Origin: Sternotherus odoratus
Lineage: Eukaryota > Chordata > Testudines > Kinosternidae
NCBI GenBank assembly: GCA_032164245.1
Contig: JAVMKO010000005.1
Span: forward strand, 43,428,133-43,492,132
DNA length: 64,000 nucleotides
Reading direction: 5' to 3'
A program made the position numbers and the translations under genes. The notes under the pieces were generated by a model, which was not told the origin of the DNA, did not search any database, and was given only the letters and a program-made list of their open reading frames with translations. Every line of letters starts with the position of its first letter. The first letter of the stretch is position 1. Below are positions 11,400 through 22,086 of this stretch, one piece after another.

Positions 11400-13227
11400 A
11401 CTGGGCTATAGAGCCATTCCCTCTCTCTGCCCCAGGGACTAGTAAGTATTTCATACAATGCAGAACAGCTGCCACAGGAGAAACTGAAAGACCAGAGTAG
11501 CCAACACGGAATCTAAGTCCCCTTTGTGGATCTGGCCCTCAGAGCAGACAAGTGTCCAGGAGAGTCTACAACTGACCTGAGCTGTGGGAAGCGGGGTTTG
11601 AAGTAAACATAGCACAGCCTGTTCCTGAAATAAAATTTGACAAGATCAAATGAGTAACATAAAATGACCCAACTGGAGGGGGCTTCTATGCATGGGGGAG
11701 GGCTTGTGCCTTCAAACATAAAAACTAATGGAGAGGATGAAGATGAAATCACTGCATCTGGTGGGATTCTACACATAGGATGCTGGGTCTCAGCAGCAGT
11801 CAGCACAAGGTTTTCTAAGCAGCGTCCATGCTGGGCACTGAGAAGCATCAGAGAAAGAGCCCGAGGCATCTGACACTGGCCAGGCACAAATGCAGCCTTT
11901 GATCCGCAGGGATTAGATCCTCAGCTGATGTGAAATGGACCTCCCTGAGGATCTGGACTCTGCACCCAATGATGAAGTCTGCAGTCTGTCCAGGAAACAG
12001 AAGGCATTCGAACCCCAGAACCTGCATGAGATCCCTGCTTGACCCAGGGCTGGAACTGGAGGGGGAAGATCTTCTCTCCATAGGGGATTGCTACACAGAT
12101 TTTTGTGTTAACTCTAGCTGCTGCCTTACATGCTAAACAGAGACAGAATAACTTGTAAATTGCAGTTCACTGGTCATGAGATTCCAGGGGATAACCACAG
12201 ATGATGGGCCACCAGGCCTTAGTGTTATGCTTATAAGAAGTACATGGGATATTTTTCAGGGTAAAAGGCAATACGCCACATTTATTGAAGATACAACAAT
12301 TAGTATATATGCATTCAATTACACACAAACACCCCCAAACACACAGTCCTGCCAGTTGATGTTATAGTTACCAGTCCAGAGTCTGGATCAATCTAGTGGC
12401 CAGCCAGGTTGAGTAGGGAGGAGCCGGATTCTGCTGGTCGTGACATGATGCTCTGGGGAAGCCTTGGCAGGATGAACCCAAAGTTTCATGACAAGGGATC
12501 CTGTTTATATAGTGATTTTCCTTCATTGGGACCAATGAGTTTTGCAGTCATGCTGTAATCAAGTGTTGTTTGATGAGTGCTTGTTTTCTTAAATTGTCCT
12601 CATTCTTTATCACAGCTATCTTGTTCCCATTGATCCCTGTCTCATCTTTAGAGTAATCAATCTGCCCTCCTCTGAAATTTCAATAGGGGCATGTTGCAGC
12701 CTTCTGGTGCCGTTGCATCTGTCTCCAGTTCCTCTCTCGTACATCTGGCTCAGCAATGGCCTTCACACTTATTTTTTACACATACATTCCTCCTTTATGC
12801 ACAAAACAAAACTAATTTACACAGAACATTTTAAACAGGAACATCAAGTTGCAATGCACAAGAAAACAATCTTTTACAAGAAAACAATTGTTTTTACAAG
12901 AAAACAATGTTTTACAAGAAAACATTCTTTTACTTATTTTAAAATGCTAAACCTACAACGAAGTAGTGACCTTAAAAAAATCTCTTACTGCACTGAAATC
13001 AGCCCAGACACAGATTCCTGCTTATGCATCTTTACCAAATGGCCCATTAGGCCATTCCTTTATGATATTCAAAAGGATTAAAACATACACAAATACATTT
13101 AATACTGTGACATTCCCCTATGGTGTTATTTGTACCGGTGATTTGCTAGGCCTCTCCAGTCCTTGACTCTGGGAGCCAGGCTTACCCTGCTCAACTGTGA
13201 GAACCCCCACTCCTGGGCTGTTCACAT
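11400..13227. other. AT-richer non-coding DNA with a small tandem repeat
   Basis: I recognise no gene. At about 12855..12935 there are four imperfect units of about 19-20 bp based on 'ttttacaagaaaacaat'. 12530..13110 is AT-rich. Confidence 0.4.
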
Positions 13228-13230
13228 ATA

Positions 13231-13524
13231 GGGCTGGTCTTCACTACCCGCCGGATCAGCGGGTAGCGATCGATCTTTTGGCGATTGATTTCTCGCGTCT
13301 TGTGAAGACACGAGAAATCGATCGCTCGTGACGCTCCCGTCAACTCCGGAACTCCAGCTTGCTGGGAGGCGCAAGCTGGAGTCGACAGGGGAGTGCACCG
13401 CCAACTGCCCCCGCCGTGAGGACAGCAGATAAGTCGGCTGCAGATACGTAACTTCAGCTACGTGATTCACGTAGCTGAAGTTACGTATCTGACGTCGATC
13501 GCCCCCGGTAGTGAAGACCAGCCC
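13231..13524. mobile_element. PIF/Harbinger MITE with near-perfect TIRs
   Basis: The left end gggctggtcttcactacc is repeated inverted at the right (ggtagtgaagaccagccc). The element is flanked by a 3-bp duplication, ata (13228..13230 and 13525..13527). A 3-bp duplication and this TIR style indicate PIF/Harbinger. The interior has two long palindromes (about 13285..13330 and 13447..13490), so the single strand could fold extensively. It is non-coding. Confidence 0.85.
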
Positions 13525-13564
13525 ATAGCCTCTGGCATGTAAGCTGCTCCCAGCTACTTGCAAG

Positions 13565-14595
13565 CGAATGACACTAGTCAAGTAGCGATCAATGGCTCCA
13601 TGTCTAGTTGGCAGCTGGTATCAAGTGGAGTACCCCAAAGGTTGGTCCTGGGGCAGTTTTTGTTCAATATCTTCATTAATGATCTCGAGGATGGTGTAGA
13701 TGGTACCCTCAGCAAGTTTGCAGATGACACTAAACTGGGAGGAGTGGTAGATACACTGGAGGGTAGGGATAGGATACAGAGAGATCTGGACAAATTAGGG
13801 GATTGGGTCAAAAGAAATCTGATGGGGTTCAACAAGGATAAGTGCAGAGTTCTGCACTTCAGACAGAAGAATCCCATGCACTGCTACAGATTAGGGACCA
13901 AGTGGCTAGGCAGCAGTTCTGCAGAAAAAGACCTAGGGGTTACAGTGGGCAGAAGTTGGATATGAGTCAACAGTGTGACTTTGTTTCCAAGGAGGCTAGC
14001 AACATTTTGGACGGTATAAGTAGGAGCATTGCCAGCAAATCAAGGGATGTGATCATTCCCCTCTATTCGGCAGCAGTGAGGCCTCATCTGGAGTACAGTG
14101 TACTGTTTTGGGCCCTACAAGAAGGATGTGAAAAAATTGGAAAAGTCCAGTGGAGGGCAACAAAAATGATTAGGGGCCTGGAGTGCATGACTTATGAGGA
14201 GAGGCTGAGAGAACTGGGATTGTTTAGTCGGCAGAAGAGAAGAATGAGGGGGGATTAGCTGTTTTCAACTACCTGAAAGGGGGTTCCAAAGAGGATGGAT
14301 CTAGACTGTTCTCAGTGGTACCAGATGACAGAACAAGGAGTAATGGTCTCAAGTTGCAGGGGAGGAGGTGTAGGTTGGATAGTAGAGAAAACTTTTTCAC
14401 TAGGAGGCTGGTGAAGCACTGGAATGGGTTATCTAGGGAGGTGGTGGAATCTCCATCCTTAGAATTTTTTAAGGTCAGGCTTGACAAAGCCCTGGCTGAG
14501 ATGATTTAGTTGGGAATTGTTCCTGCTTTGAGCAGGGGGTTGGACTAGATGATCTCTTGAGGTCCCTTCCAACCCTGATATTCTATGATTCCATG
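13565..14595 (+). pseudogene. CR1 LINE ORF2 3' part and 3' UTR
   Basis: This is the reverse transcriptase C-terminal half of a CR1 LINE. Visible motifs are 'SSGVPQ', 'LFNIFINDL' and the catalytic 'FADDT' (YxDD box variant) near 13713..13727. Then come 'RPHLEYSVLFWA', the arginine-rich '[19 protein letters not shown]' and '[11 protein letters not shown]'. It is broken into three frames. The 3' UTR and tail end at about 14595 with the characteristic CR1 'ttggactagatgatctc' and 'tgatattctatgatt' blocks. The copy is 5'-truncated and begins a few tens of bases after the Harbinger MITE. Confidence 0.92.
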
Positions 14596-14906
14596 AAAAG
14601 GGAGCTACCCCGCCACCCCATTTATTGCAGACCTTAACACCCATCCAACTTTAAGCCTGTGGGCCTAGCCAGCAACGTGCTCACTCCTGACACCAGTTGG
14701 TGAGTAGAGAAAAGAGTGGCCTTGAGCACCAGGCATATTAGGGCCTGTAGGGCAGAGGGCTCTCTGCTGGCATCTGTTGGTTAGCGAGGAGAACTGATTG
14801 ACTGTGGTAAACATGTCAGGGAAATGCCACATCTGGGTTCTACCTTAGGGCTCTGAACTGCCAATGGGCATGCTTGAGGGTTAGCCCCATTCTGATTCTG
14901 GCCTTT

Positions 14907-15545
14907 TTAAAAAAAAAAAAAAAAAAAGAGTGCATAGTTGTTCATGTGTTCCTTGGGCATTTCAGCTGCCACCTCTGCTAAGGGTCCACTGAGTTGCGGC
15001 CTCAGCGCCACCATATACTGGTCTGTAGGGGTGCTGTATACAAGGCAGGCCCTTTTGAAATTTTCTAACAAGTCCTCTGTATCATCGCCTACTTTGTAGG
15101 TGGGGAATTTCTTGGAAGGGGGAGTGGTACCTGGAGAAGGGTTACCTGGTGAACCCAGCTTAGCCCTTTCCAGTTCTAAGCACTTCAGTTCTATCTCTGC
15201 CTCCAAGCACTTCACCTGCAAGTGCTTTGCCTACATTTCCACCTCCAAGCGCTTAACCTCCACTTCCAAACACTTCATCTCTAGTTAGAAATTCCTTTCT
15301 GCCTCAGTTAAAGGCATCCCTCCATCCTGGCAGTGGGATCTCAGTTGGGGAGGGCTGACCCTTCCCTCTTGGAAAGTCCCTATTCCCCCATCCCCTCCCT
15401 TCATTTTCATCATGGAGCTGAATGTCTGGGCTTGATCTAGGTTGGTCTTCTCCCTGGCATGTCACTTTGGGAAGACTGGTTTTTCTAAGGCCTGACTTCA
15501 ACCTCATGCACAGGGCTGTGCTACTCTAGCTTTACTCTAGCCTAA
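14907..15545 (-). pseudogene. Gypsy gag fragment (Gmr1-like)
   Basis: The minus-strand frame has an N-terminal coiled coil built from repeated 'EVKCLEVE/LELERA' heptads. A gag-type segment follows: 'FPTYKVGDDTEDLLENFKRA', 'YSTPTDQYMVALRPQLSGPL' and 'AAEMPKEHMNNY'. This matches the N-terminal part of the SCAN-like gag of gypsy elements in turtles, as I recall the family. A stop splits the coiled-coil region, and the protein ends abruptly at a 19-base A run (14909..14927), so the element is truncated there. The LTR at 15770..16706 lies upstream on the same strand, in the right order for its 5' LTR. Confidence 0.75.
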
Positions 15546-15769
15546 CTATTTTGTTGCCACAAAGATAGAAAAGAAAAAAAATAAATGGCTTGTTGGACTC
15601 CCTGACTTTGGAGGCCGATACTTTTGCAGACCTGTTCCCCCTCAGGCAACAAAGAAAAGAAAGAGAAAAAAACCCTCCCTGGATTTCAAGCAGCTAAAAG
15701 GAAAAATGTGTCCCTTTAAAGCCTTGAGGTCTGTGCTTCTGGTTCAAAACTATCCCACCTCTGCCACCA

Positions 15770-16706
15770 TGTCAAGGCTGAATCCCCACTCTAGCACTTT
15801 GAATGCAGAAGGTGGGGGTCCGCAAGAATTTAAAAAAGTAATACTTGCCATTCCAGGCTTGTATTACACTCCCAAGGTTACAGCTTTTCTCCAACCTTGG
15901 CTTGGTAAACACTGCTACCACCCAAATGCAAAAAAATCCACAACCACCCTTGAACCTGGAAGTAGCACTTGGGATTCCTCCCTGTGGGGTACCCTCAAGC
16001 CCTCTGACATCCCTTGTGAGAAAGAAACAAAGGTTTAATTAGCTGTTGCCATCAGCTAATTAAACAACACACACACCTTTTAGGACACCAAAAATCAATT
16101 TTTTATTAAAAACAAAAAGGAAGAAAACACATCTGGAACTAGGCTTTTGCTATATTTTAAAGGAGCAATTCCAAAAATTAGTCACCCAAAAAAATATTTC
16201 TTGGGGAGTTAAGTTAAAGGTGACAAGCGAACAAAAGCATCTTGGGTTAGCACAGGGGAGATCCACAAGCCAAAAAAAAATAAGCCTGATTGTGTCTATC
16301 TAAACATTCCCTGTCCCAATGATTCCTTCTAGGTATGGAAGATAATTTTCCATATCTGGTTTGAACCTTTTTCCACAGCATTCTTGCCCTGGGAGTCAGG
16401 AAGGCAGGGCTGTGTGGATCATTATTCATTTATGTTAGGGGTTCTTCCTAGTTATAGCATTGCAGTGTTCCTGCAGCCCAGAGAGAACAACAAAGGGAAG
16501 GTTTTCCGATTTTAAATAGTTTTAAATAGTTTTAGCATTCTCATTCTCATTGGTTCTTTTGATCAAGTGGCCACTTTTGTTTGGTACCTATGCAGGGAGG
16601 CTTTTACAGGTAAAGCAAGCAGAGAACAGCTACCAAGAGGGATTTTATAGCTAACTGGCTGACTGGGAGTCCATAAAATGGAACTACCTCCCTTTCATTT
16701 ACCACA
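15770..16706 (-). mobile_element. LTR family C, minus strand
   Basis: On the minus strand the sequence runs from a TGTGGT-type start (16706) to a CCTTGACA end (15770). It aligns by eye over most of its length with 41130..42005 on the + strand: 'cagccagttagct', 'gttctctctgggctg', 'tttgggtggtagcagtgtt', 'ccaagccaaggtt' and 'tacaagcctgga'. It is followed on its own strand by a gag remnant (14907..15545), so it is a 5' LTR rather than a solo LTR. The start is less certain than the end. Confidence 0.7.
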
Positions 16707-17324
16707 GGGTGCCTGGGTGCCCTGACTCCAACTGAGTGTGTGGCCCAGGGCAGGGCACCATGCAGGAGCCACCAGGTGACTCCTGGGAAGGGGAGTGACT
16801 GCAGAGCACTGAGGCTGTCTACTTGGCTGCGGGATGGAGAGCCAGATAGCACAGGTAATGCTAGCCTGGCACCACAGCGAGCCCCATTCCCCAGGGTGCA
16901 GCTTGAGCCCTGGTTGCTATCCTCACTGCGGAGCCACATGTGCCAAAGGGCATCTCGCCATCCCCCTATCCCCCAGTGTAAAGCTTGGTCACTCAGAGCA
17001 GCCTCATCTCAGCCCCAAGACTGGGGGCAGGAGAGCACAAACTTTGTGTAGTCACCTTTGCTGCTCCGTCAGGCCCTGAATTGGGGAGGGTGTGCCAAGG
17101 TGAGTTCCTGGCCCCTTTGCCAGAGCTGCTGCCCATGTTGCCTGCAATCCAGTCACCATCTCTTCCTAGCATGTCTGCCCCACAGATCTGTTTTCTGCAT
17201 CTTTTCCTGGCACGGCCCCTGCGCCAGAGTGCCATTCCCAGAGTGGGCTGGGCTTGTGTCACTTAGGAGATGGGAGATCTGGGTTCCAGTCCCGGAATGA
17301 CCCAGGGCCAGGCACAGAGACCGG
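16707..17324. other. No gene; short SINE-like stretch
   Basis: No domain-bearing frame is present. At 17262..17320, 'gagatctgggttccagtccc' resembles a MIR or tRNA-type B-box region. Confidence 0.3.
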
Positions 17325-17338
17325 AAGGTCTTTAGGCC

Positions 17339-18555
17339 TTGTGCTCAGTGTTGCAACACCAAACAGTCTCAGGAGCCTGCGCGGCGGAGTTCATTCTTGA
17401 AAGGGAACATGACAGTAGTGATGAGTCTGGAGAAGAAGACGAGCTTGACCCGAGGAACAAATTGGACACTAAACTGCTCATTGCTTTAACAGACATGCTC
17501 ACGACCGTGGAACGCCGCTTCTGGGCACGGGAAAGGAGCACTGACTGGTGGGATCGCATTGTCTTGCAAGTGTGGGACGATGAGCAGTGGCTGCAAAACT
17601 TTCGCATGAGAAAAGCCACTTTCATGGGACTGTGTGCTGAACTCGCCCCTGTCCTGCAGCGCCAGGACACCAGATTGAGAGCTGCCATCCCGGTGGAGAA
17701 GCAGGTGGCTATAGCACTCTGGAAGCTGGCCACCCCAGCCAACCACTTTGGGGTGGGGAAGTCGACCATTGGAGTTGTGTAGATGGAAGTGTGCAAGACC
17801 ATTAATCGCCTCCTGCTACGAAAAATCGTGACTCTTGGTGACGTGCGTGACATCGTGGCTGGCTTTGAGCAGATAGGGTTCCCTAACTGTGGAGGGGCGA
17901 TCGATGGGACCCATATACCTATTCTGGCCCCGACCACCTAGCAGAACAGTACATTAACCAAAAGGGGTACTTCTCCATGGTTCTTCAGGCACTTGTGGAT
18001 CACCGTGGGCGGTTCACTGACATTAATGTAGGCTGGTCAGGAAAGTTGCATGACGCACGTATCTTCCGCAACACTGGCCTGTTCAGGAAGCTGCAAGAAG
18101 GCACTTTTTTCCCAGACCACAGGATCCCCGTGGGGGAAGTGGAAATGCCCATTGTGATTCTTGGCGACCCCGCTTACCCTCTAATGCCCTGGCTCATGAA
18201 ACCCTACACCGGGTGCCTGGACAGCAGCCAGGAAAGGTTCAACTACAGGCTGAGCCGCTGTCGAATGACTGTGGAGTGTGCCTTTGGGCATCTTAAAGCC
18301 CGCTGGAGATGCCTTTATGGCAAGCTAGACTTGGCAGAGGGAAGTATATCCGCGGTTATTTCCGCGTGTTGTGCCCTACATAATCTCTGTGAGCGGAAGG
18401 GCGAAGCCTTCACTATGGCATGGACCTCGGAGGTTCAACAACTGGAGGCCACGTATGCACAGCCAGAGAGCAGGGTTATTAGAGGGGCCCAGTGTGAGGG
18501 TACAAGGATCAGGGAAGCCTTGAGGGAGCATTTTCTGGCTGAAAGCGAGTTCTAA
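17339..18555 (+). pseudogene. Harbinger transposase (HARBI1-like, DDE_Tnp_4)
   Basis: The protein would cut and join transposon ends (RNase H-fold DDE nuclease). Motifs in order: the acidic 'DSSDESGEEDELD' N-terminal region, a helix-turn-helix-like 'FGVGKSTIG' segment, and the three catalytic blocks 'AIDGTHI' (D), 'ILGDPAYPL' (D) and 'MTVECAFGHLKARW' (E), followed by 'CCALHNLCE'. All three acidic residues are present. It is inactivated by a stop at 17780..17782 (probably from CAG), by a loss of one base near 17931 between 'ILAP' and 'HLAEQYIN', and by loss of the N-terminus. No ATG opens the first segment (the frame begins at GTG). A few residues before 'FGVGKST' also look deleted. HARBI1 is the domesticated vertebrate relative. 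Confidence 0.92.
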
Positions 18556-18724
18556 TGGGAATTGCAGAGGGAGGGAGGGAGCAGTCTGTTAATAGGATAA
18601 GGCGTTTTCTTTTCTGTACCGATTACACACATTTCTGCACCGAAAACAGAAACCCATTTATTAAAAAGAATTCATTTATTGAACAGCTTTCTCATAATCT
18701 GAAATAAAAGTTGAAAAACATTAA

Positions 18725-18815
18725 AGTATGTGAGGGAGGAAGAGGTGTGAAATTGGGTTGAGGGAGGAAGGGGTGTGAAATTGGGTTGAGGGAGGAAGGG
18801 GTGTGAAATTGGGGT
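18725..18815. repeat. Three 31-bp tandem units
   Basis: Units of 'gagggaggaaggggtgtgaa' plus 'attgggtt' are repeated about three times between the transposase stop and the 3' end of the Myb gene. Confidence 0.8.
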
Positions 18816-18829
18816 TGGAAAGGGTTCAG

Positions 18830-19414
18830 TCAGATATTGGCGTATGTCCTGGACTCATAACTTCCAATGCCCTCCGAATTGCTGTACTCCCCCAAACCAC
18901 TTTGCGGAGGACGATTATGCTTGTTAGTAGGGGTTGGGTGCAGTGGATAAGGGTGCTGGATCTGTGGATTGGTTGGTGAAGGGAGGGGGGTGGGAGGCAG
19001 CTGTGGCTGGTAATAACCAGGCAGCAGTTGATACTGGCCTGAAGGGGCCAGAGGGCCAGAAGGGGAAGGGTTAAGGGGCAAGTGACAATGGGGGTGGCAA
19101 GCAGGGGGCTGCTGCTCCTGAACGGCAGCGATTCGCTGCAGAGTCTCTATTTGCAGCTCTAATATTCTAAGCAGCTTGTCAGCGCGCTTATCAGCATGCT
19201 GTTCGCAAGCTATCTCCCTCTGCTTCATTTGTTCCTCCCTCCGCTGTTCCCGACGCCTCATCTCCTCCTCCCTCCGTTCGCTGTCAGCGCGGTTGTCCAT
19301 TGATGCCTGTTCCAGAACTTGCTTCAGAAGCTCCTCTTTGCTCTTCCTCGGTCTGCTTCGAATTTTACTTAGTTTTTGAGGCACAGATAAAGCTGGTGAG
19401 GATGTCAAGGACAA
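18830..19414 (-). CDS. Harbinger Myb/SANT gene, C-terminal exon
   Basis: This minus-strand frame encodes the C-terminal part of the element's DNA-binding protein. It starts with a basic 'RSRPRKSKEELLKQVLEQA' segment. A long charged coiled coil follows ('REEEMRRREQRREEQMKQRE' and 'DKLLRILELQIETLQRIAAV'), then a Pro/Gln-rich tail. On the minus strand a plausible acceptor (tcctcaccag) lies just before about 19394, so this is probably the second exon. The first exon with the Myb/SANT fold lies at 19990..20636. In Harbinger elements the Myb-like protein brings the transposase to the nucleus and to the TIRs. The frame is open with no stop, but the upstream exon is frameshifted, so the gene as a whole is probably dead. 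Confidence 0.75.
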   Translation of the reverse strand: MSLTSSPALSVPQKLSKIRSRPRKSKEELLKQVLEQASMDNRADSERREEEMRRREQRREEQMKQREIACEQHADKRADKLLRILELQIETLQRIAAVQEQQPPACHPHCHLPLNPSPSGPLAPSGQYQLLPGYYQPQLPPTPLPSPTNPQIQHPYPLHPTPTNKHNRPPQSGLGEYSNSEGIGSYESRTYANI

Positions 19415-19990
19415 AGCTGGGAAAAGTTACAATTTCACAGTTAAAACACAAGATCCCATTGTTTGCAACAGACAGTATTGGGGAGTCCCACGCATTCCTT
19501 GAATCTCTGTGCAGTTTCCCTGTCCAAATAAGCCATATCACACTCAGAGGTACCCACGGATCCCCGGGCATGGTGAGTCGCTGGAACAAGCTCTGTTTCC
19601 CTGCCTTTTTATACTATTGTTTTGGGGGAGTGGTGGGCATTAGTGGGAACTGCAGTCTGATAAGCATTCTCCCAACATTCTGTGTAGGGTTTCATGCTGG
19701 AAGATATCTCTCTGTTGCGGGTGACGGAGCAAGACAGGGCGGGGATTTTAAGGAGAAGTGGCTTCCGCCCAGGGCCATACGCGGCTTGCATCTGTGTGGC
19801 GATGCTGCCCCCACCGCTCTTAGAAGAGTGGCGTGGACTGGTGACCGTGGCCGGGACAGCGAACTCGCTGGGGCTACCGCGAAACCTCCATAGGCACATT
19901 GCAAGAGCTCTTATTGAGACCTTTGCAGAAATCACTGATGAGGATTACCGCGAGGTGATAGAGTACATCAATGCACTATTCCACATGTAG
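19402..19990 (+). CDS. Third Harbinger frame, antisense in Myb intron
   Basis: I do not recognise this protein. A + strand frame is open from an ATG at 19402 to a donor-like site after 19572 (ATG|gtgagt). An acceptor-like site at 19687 (ttctgtgtag) rejoins the same frame at 19688, which runs to a TAG at 19988..19990. The main exon encodes 'LEDISLLRVT', 'GFRPGPYAACICVAM', 'LPRNLHRHIA' and 'DYREVIEYINALFHM'. A diverged copy at 45377..45657 keeps the same frame over most of its length, the same acceptor position, many synonymous changes and the same stop position. This argues for past protein-level selection. The frame lies antisense inside the predicted Myb intron. The first exon and the intron are inference; the second exon is the solid part. 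Confidence 0.55.
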
Positions 19991-20636
19991 CCAAGCATGC
20001 ACGCATTCCTTTCCACCCTCGCCAAAGCTGTCTGCCCTCCCAATAGAAAAGTTTCTGTACCTGCGCAAACCGGTGCTGCAGCCCCAGCACTTGCAGCCGC
20101 CAGACGCTGGGGCTCGCTGGGGCTGCACTCTGGGCTTGAGAAGAGTTCCTGGCTGCATATCTCCAGTGACTCCTCCGTGCCCTGGCTCGCTGCCGTGGAC
20201 GCCTCCTCCTCCTCCTCGCCGTCCTGCTGCTCCTCGCCGTCCAGCTCCTCTCCAGCCTCCTTCCCCCCGCCCCCCCTTCAGTGGTGGGCTGGGAAGAAGT
20301 GTCCTGGGTGGTCGCTGGAGTGCACGTTGGATCACCACCCAGGATCGCATCCAGAGCCCTGTAGAACTTGCAAAACACAGGGGCTGCCCCAGAGCGGCTG
20401 TTTGCGTCGCGGGCTTTGCGATATGCAATCCTAAGCTCCTTTACTTTTGCCCGGCACTGCAGAGTGTCCCGCTCATGCCCTCTGTCCCTCATGGCCCATG
20501 ATATCAGGGCATAGGTATCGTAATTCCTGCGGCTAGACCGCAGCTGAGACTGGACAGCCGCTTCCCCCCAACAACTGATGAGGTCCAGCAACTCATGATC
20601 GGACCATGCTGGAGATCGCTTATTGCGAGGAGGCAT
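19990..20636 (-). pseudogene. Harbinger Myb/SANT-like gene, exon 1
   Basis: The minus-strand frame starts at ATG 20636 (an in-frame ATG also lies at 20651). It encodes a Myb/SANT-like (trihelix, Myb_DNA-bind_4) domain: 'SPAWSDHELLDLISCWGEAA', then 'YDTYALISWAMRDRGH' and 'QCRAKVKELRIAYRKARDA', ending 'FYRALDAILGGDPT'. The three conserved Trp/Phe positions of the fold are recognisable. An acidic Glu-rich stretch follows, but it is out of frame after a G-run at about 20262..20282, so an indel there breaks the gene. In related turtle proteins, as I recall them, the acidic region and a 'SQELFSS' motif precede the splice to the coiled-coil exon; both can be found here in the shifted frame. Confidence 0.85.
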
Positions 20637-21056
20637 GGCACGTGGAGTCATGGATCAAGCAAAATGGTTACCTGAGGAGCACTCCACGCCTGGCTGTAGC
20701 AAACAGGAAGGGGATTTTCAAATTTCCCTGGGAATGTAAAGGTGGGTCTGATGTGTAGTCACCTGAGGACATCACAGAAGAGTTTGAAACTGATGCCCAG
20801 AGTGGCTCAAAGGGGAATTATGGGCCAGGCTGGAGGAGGCTGGAGGCTCATTAACGCGCAATGGGTGTTCACATTCGCACCGTTGTGCTATAGCGCTAGC
20901 GCAAAAGCCCTTATTACCCTCGGAAAGGTGGTTTACCAGTAGCGCTTTAAACTGAGACTTATTGCGCAAAATGTGCCTTGCAAGTGTGTACGGTTAGAGA
21001 GTTATAGCGCTCCTGGAGGCTTTTTAGCACTATAAAGCGCCAGTGTAACCAAGCCC

Positions 21057-21917
21057 TACAGGTGGCTGCTATTGCTCACATGCTCTCTTGAACGTTCCCA
21101 GGAAGACTTATGTGGATTGGAGTCTCCTAAGGTCCATTGTCAATTAAGTATTTCTTGATTGGGCACTTAATTTGCCAATTCCTTTCTCAGGAAGCTGACC
21201 AAATGCTGCACTAATGCTATTTAGAATTAAACACATTGAGATACAAGTACACAGCCATTATTCATAACTTAAATTACAAAATGGTACACATACAGATAGC
21301 ATAATTATAACCAGGAAATCATAAACTCTTCAGAGACACCTCACATGACAGCATCTGTACAATATCTGTTTCAAATACATAACAATGGTGGCAACAGTGA
21401 TCTATATGGTCCCAGTTCATATTAACAACATCACACTGGCACAGAAACCATATCTGGGCTAACAACTCTTCCCATAGAAGCCTGCTGACTCAGCAGCTGC
21501 TTAAAGTTCTCAGCCTCTTGTGAGACTCGGACTTGGTCTATACTTAAAAGTTAGCTGCAGAGAACTCTAGCTCCCGGGATGTGACCCCACCCTCCTCCCC
21601 GTGCAACACAGCTGTGCTGACATGACCCTAGGGGAGGATGTAGCAATATTGATGTAGTTCCCACCATCGCTCAAGGTGTTCCTACACTGATGGCACCACA
21701 GCTACGTTTGTACAGTCTCTCTAGTGTAGATAAGCCCACCCCGTCTTGCACACGGTGTTGTGCAGAGTTGTGTTTGAGGCAGTTATCAGCACTAGGCCAT
21801 GGCAGATCATCAGTAATTGCACTCTGTCTATGGACTGTAATTCAGGCAACATGGAGCTGTGAAATTTGTAACAAACTGTGTCGCTCTCAAATTGGGCTTG
21901 TTTGTTAGCTTCTAGTG
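21057..21917. other. No gene recognised
   Basis: The sequence is AT-richer and non-coding. No terminal repeats or protein signatures were noticed. Confidence 0.3.
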
Positions 21918-22078
21918 CAGCGGTGTTCAATAGAAATTTGATGCTAGCCACACTGCTAAAACTTGTGGTTTTGAATTTTTCTTATAAGCCACATTATAAA
22001 AAAAGCCACATGCATTAGCCACAGTTCAGTAGCCTATTAGCTACATGAGGCTAGTGGCGAATGTATTGGACACCCCTG
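21918..22078. mobile_element. hAT-type MITE, cagcggtgttcaata family
   Basis: The ends cagcggtgttcaata and tattggacacccctg are inverted repeats. The flanking 8-bp duplication is ttctagtg/ttctattg (7 of 8 match). The element is 161 bp and non-coding. Confidence 0.8.
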
Positions 22079-22086
22079 TTCTATTG

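Larger units (their letters stand above)
17325..21056. mobile_element. PIF/Harbinger transposon, 5'-truncated
   Basis: The 3.7-kb element holds a Harbinger transposase on + (17339..18555), a Myb/SANT-like gene on - (exons near 19990..20636 and 18830..19394) and a third frame on + between them. The right terminus is visible on the minus strand as gggcttggttacactggcg, ending at 21056. No matching left TIR is found near 17.3 kb and the transposase lacks its N-terminus, so the left end is lost. A partial diverged relative lies at 45296..47258. Confidence 0.85.

Noticed and set aside
17262..17320. tRNA-like B-box sequence (ggttccagtcc)
   Set aside because: No A-box at the right distance and no cloverleaf; better explained as a SINE remnant.
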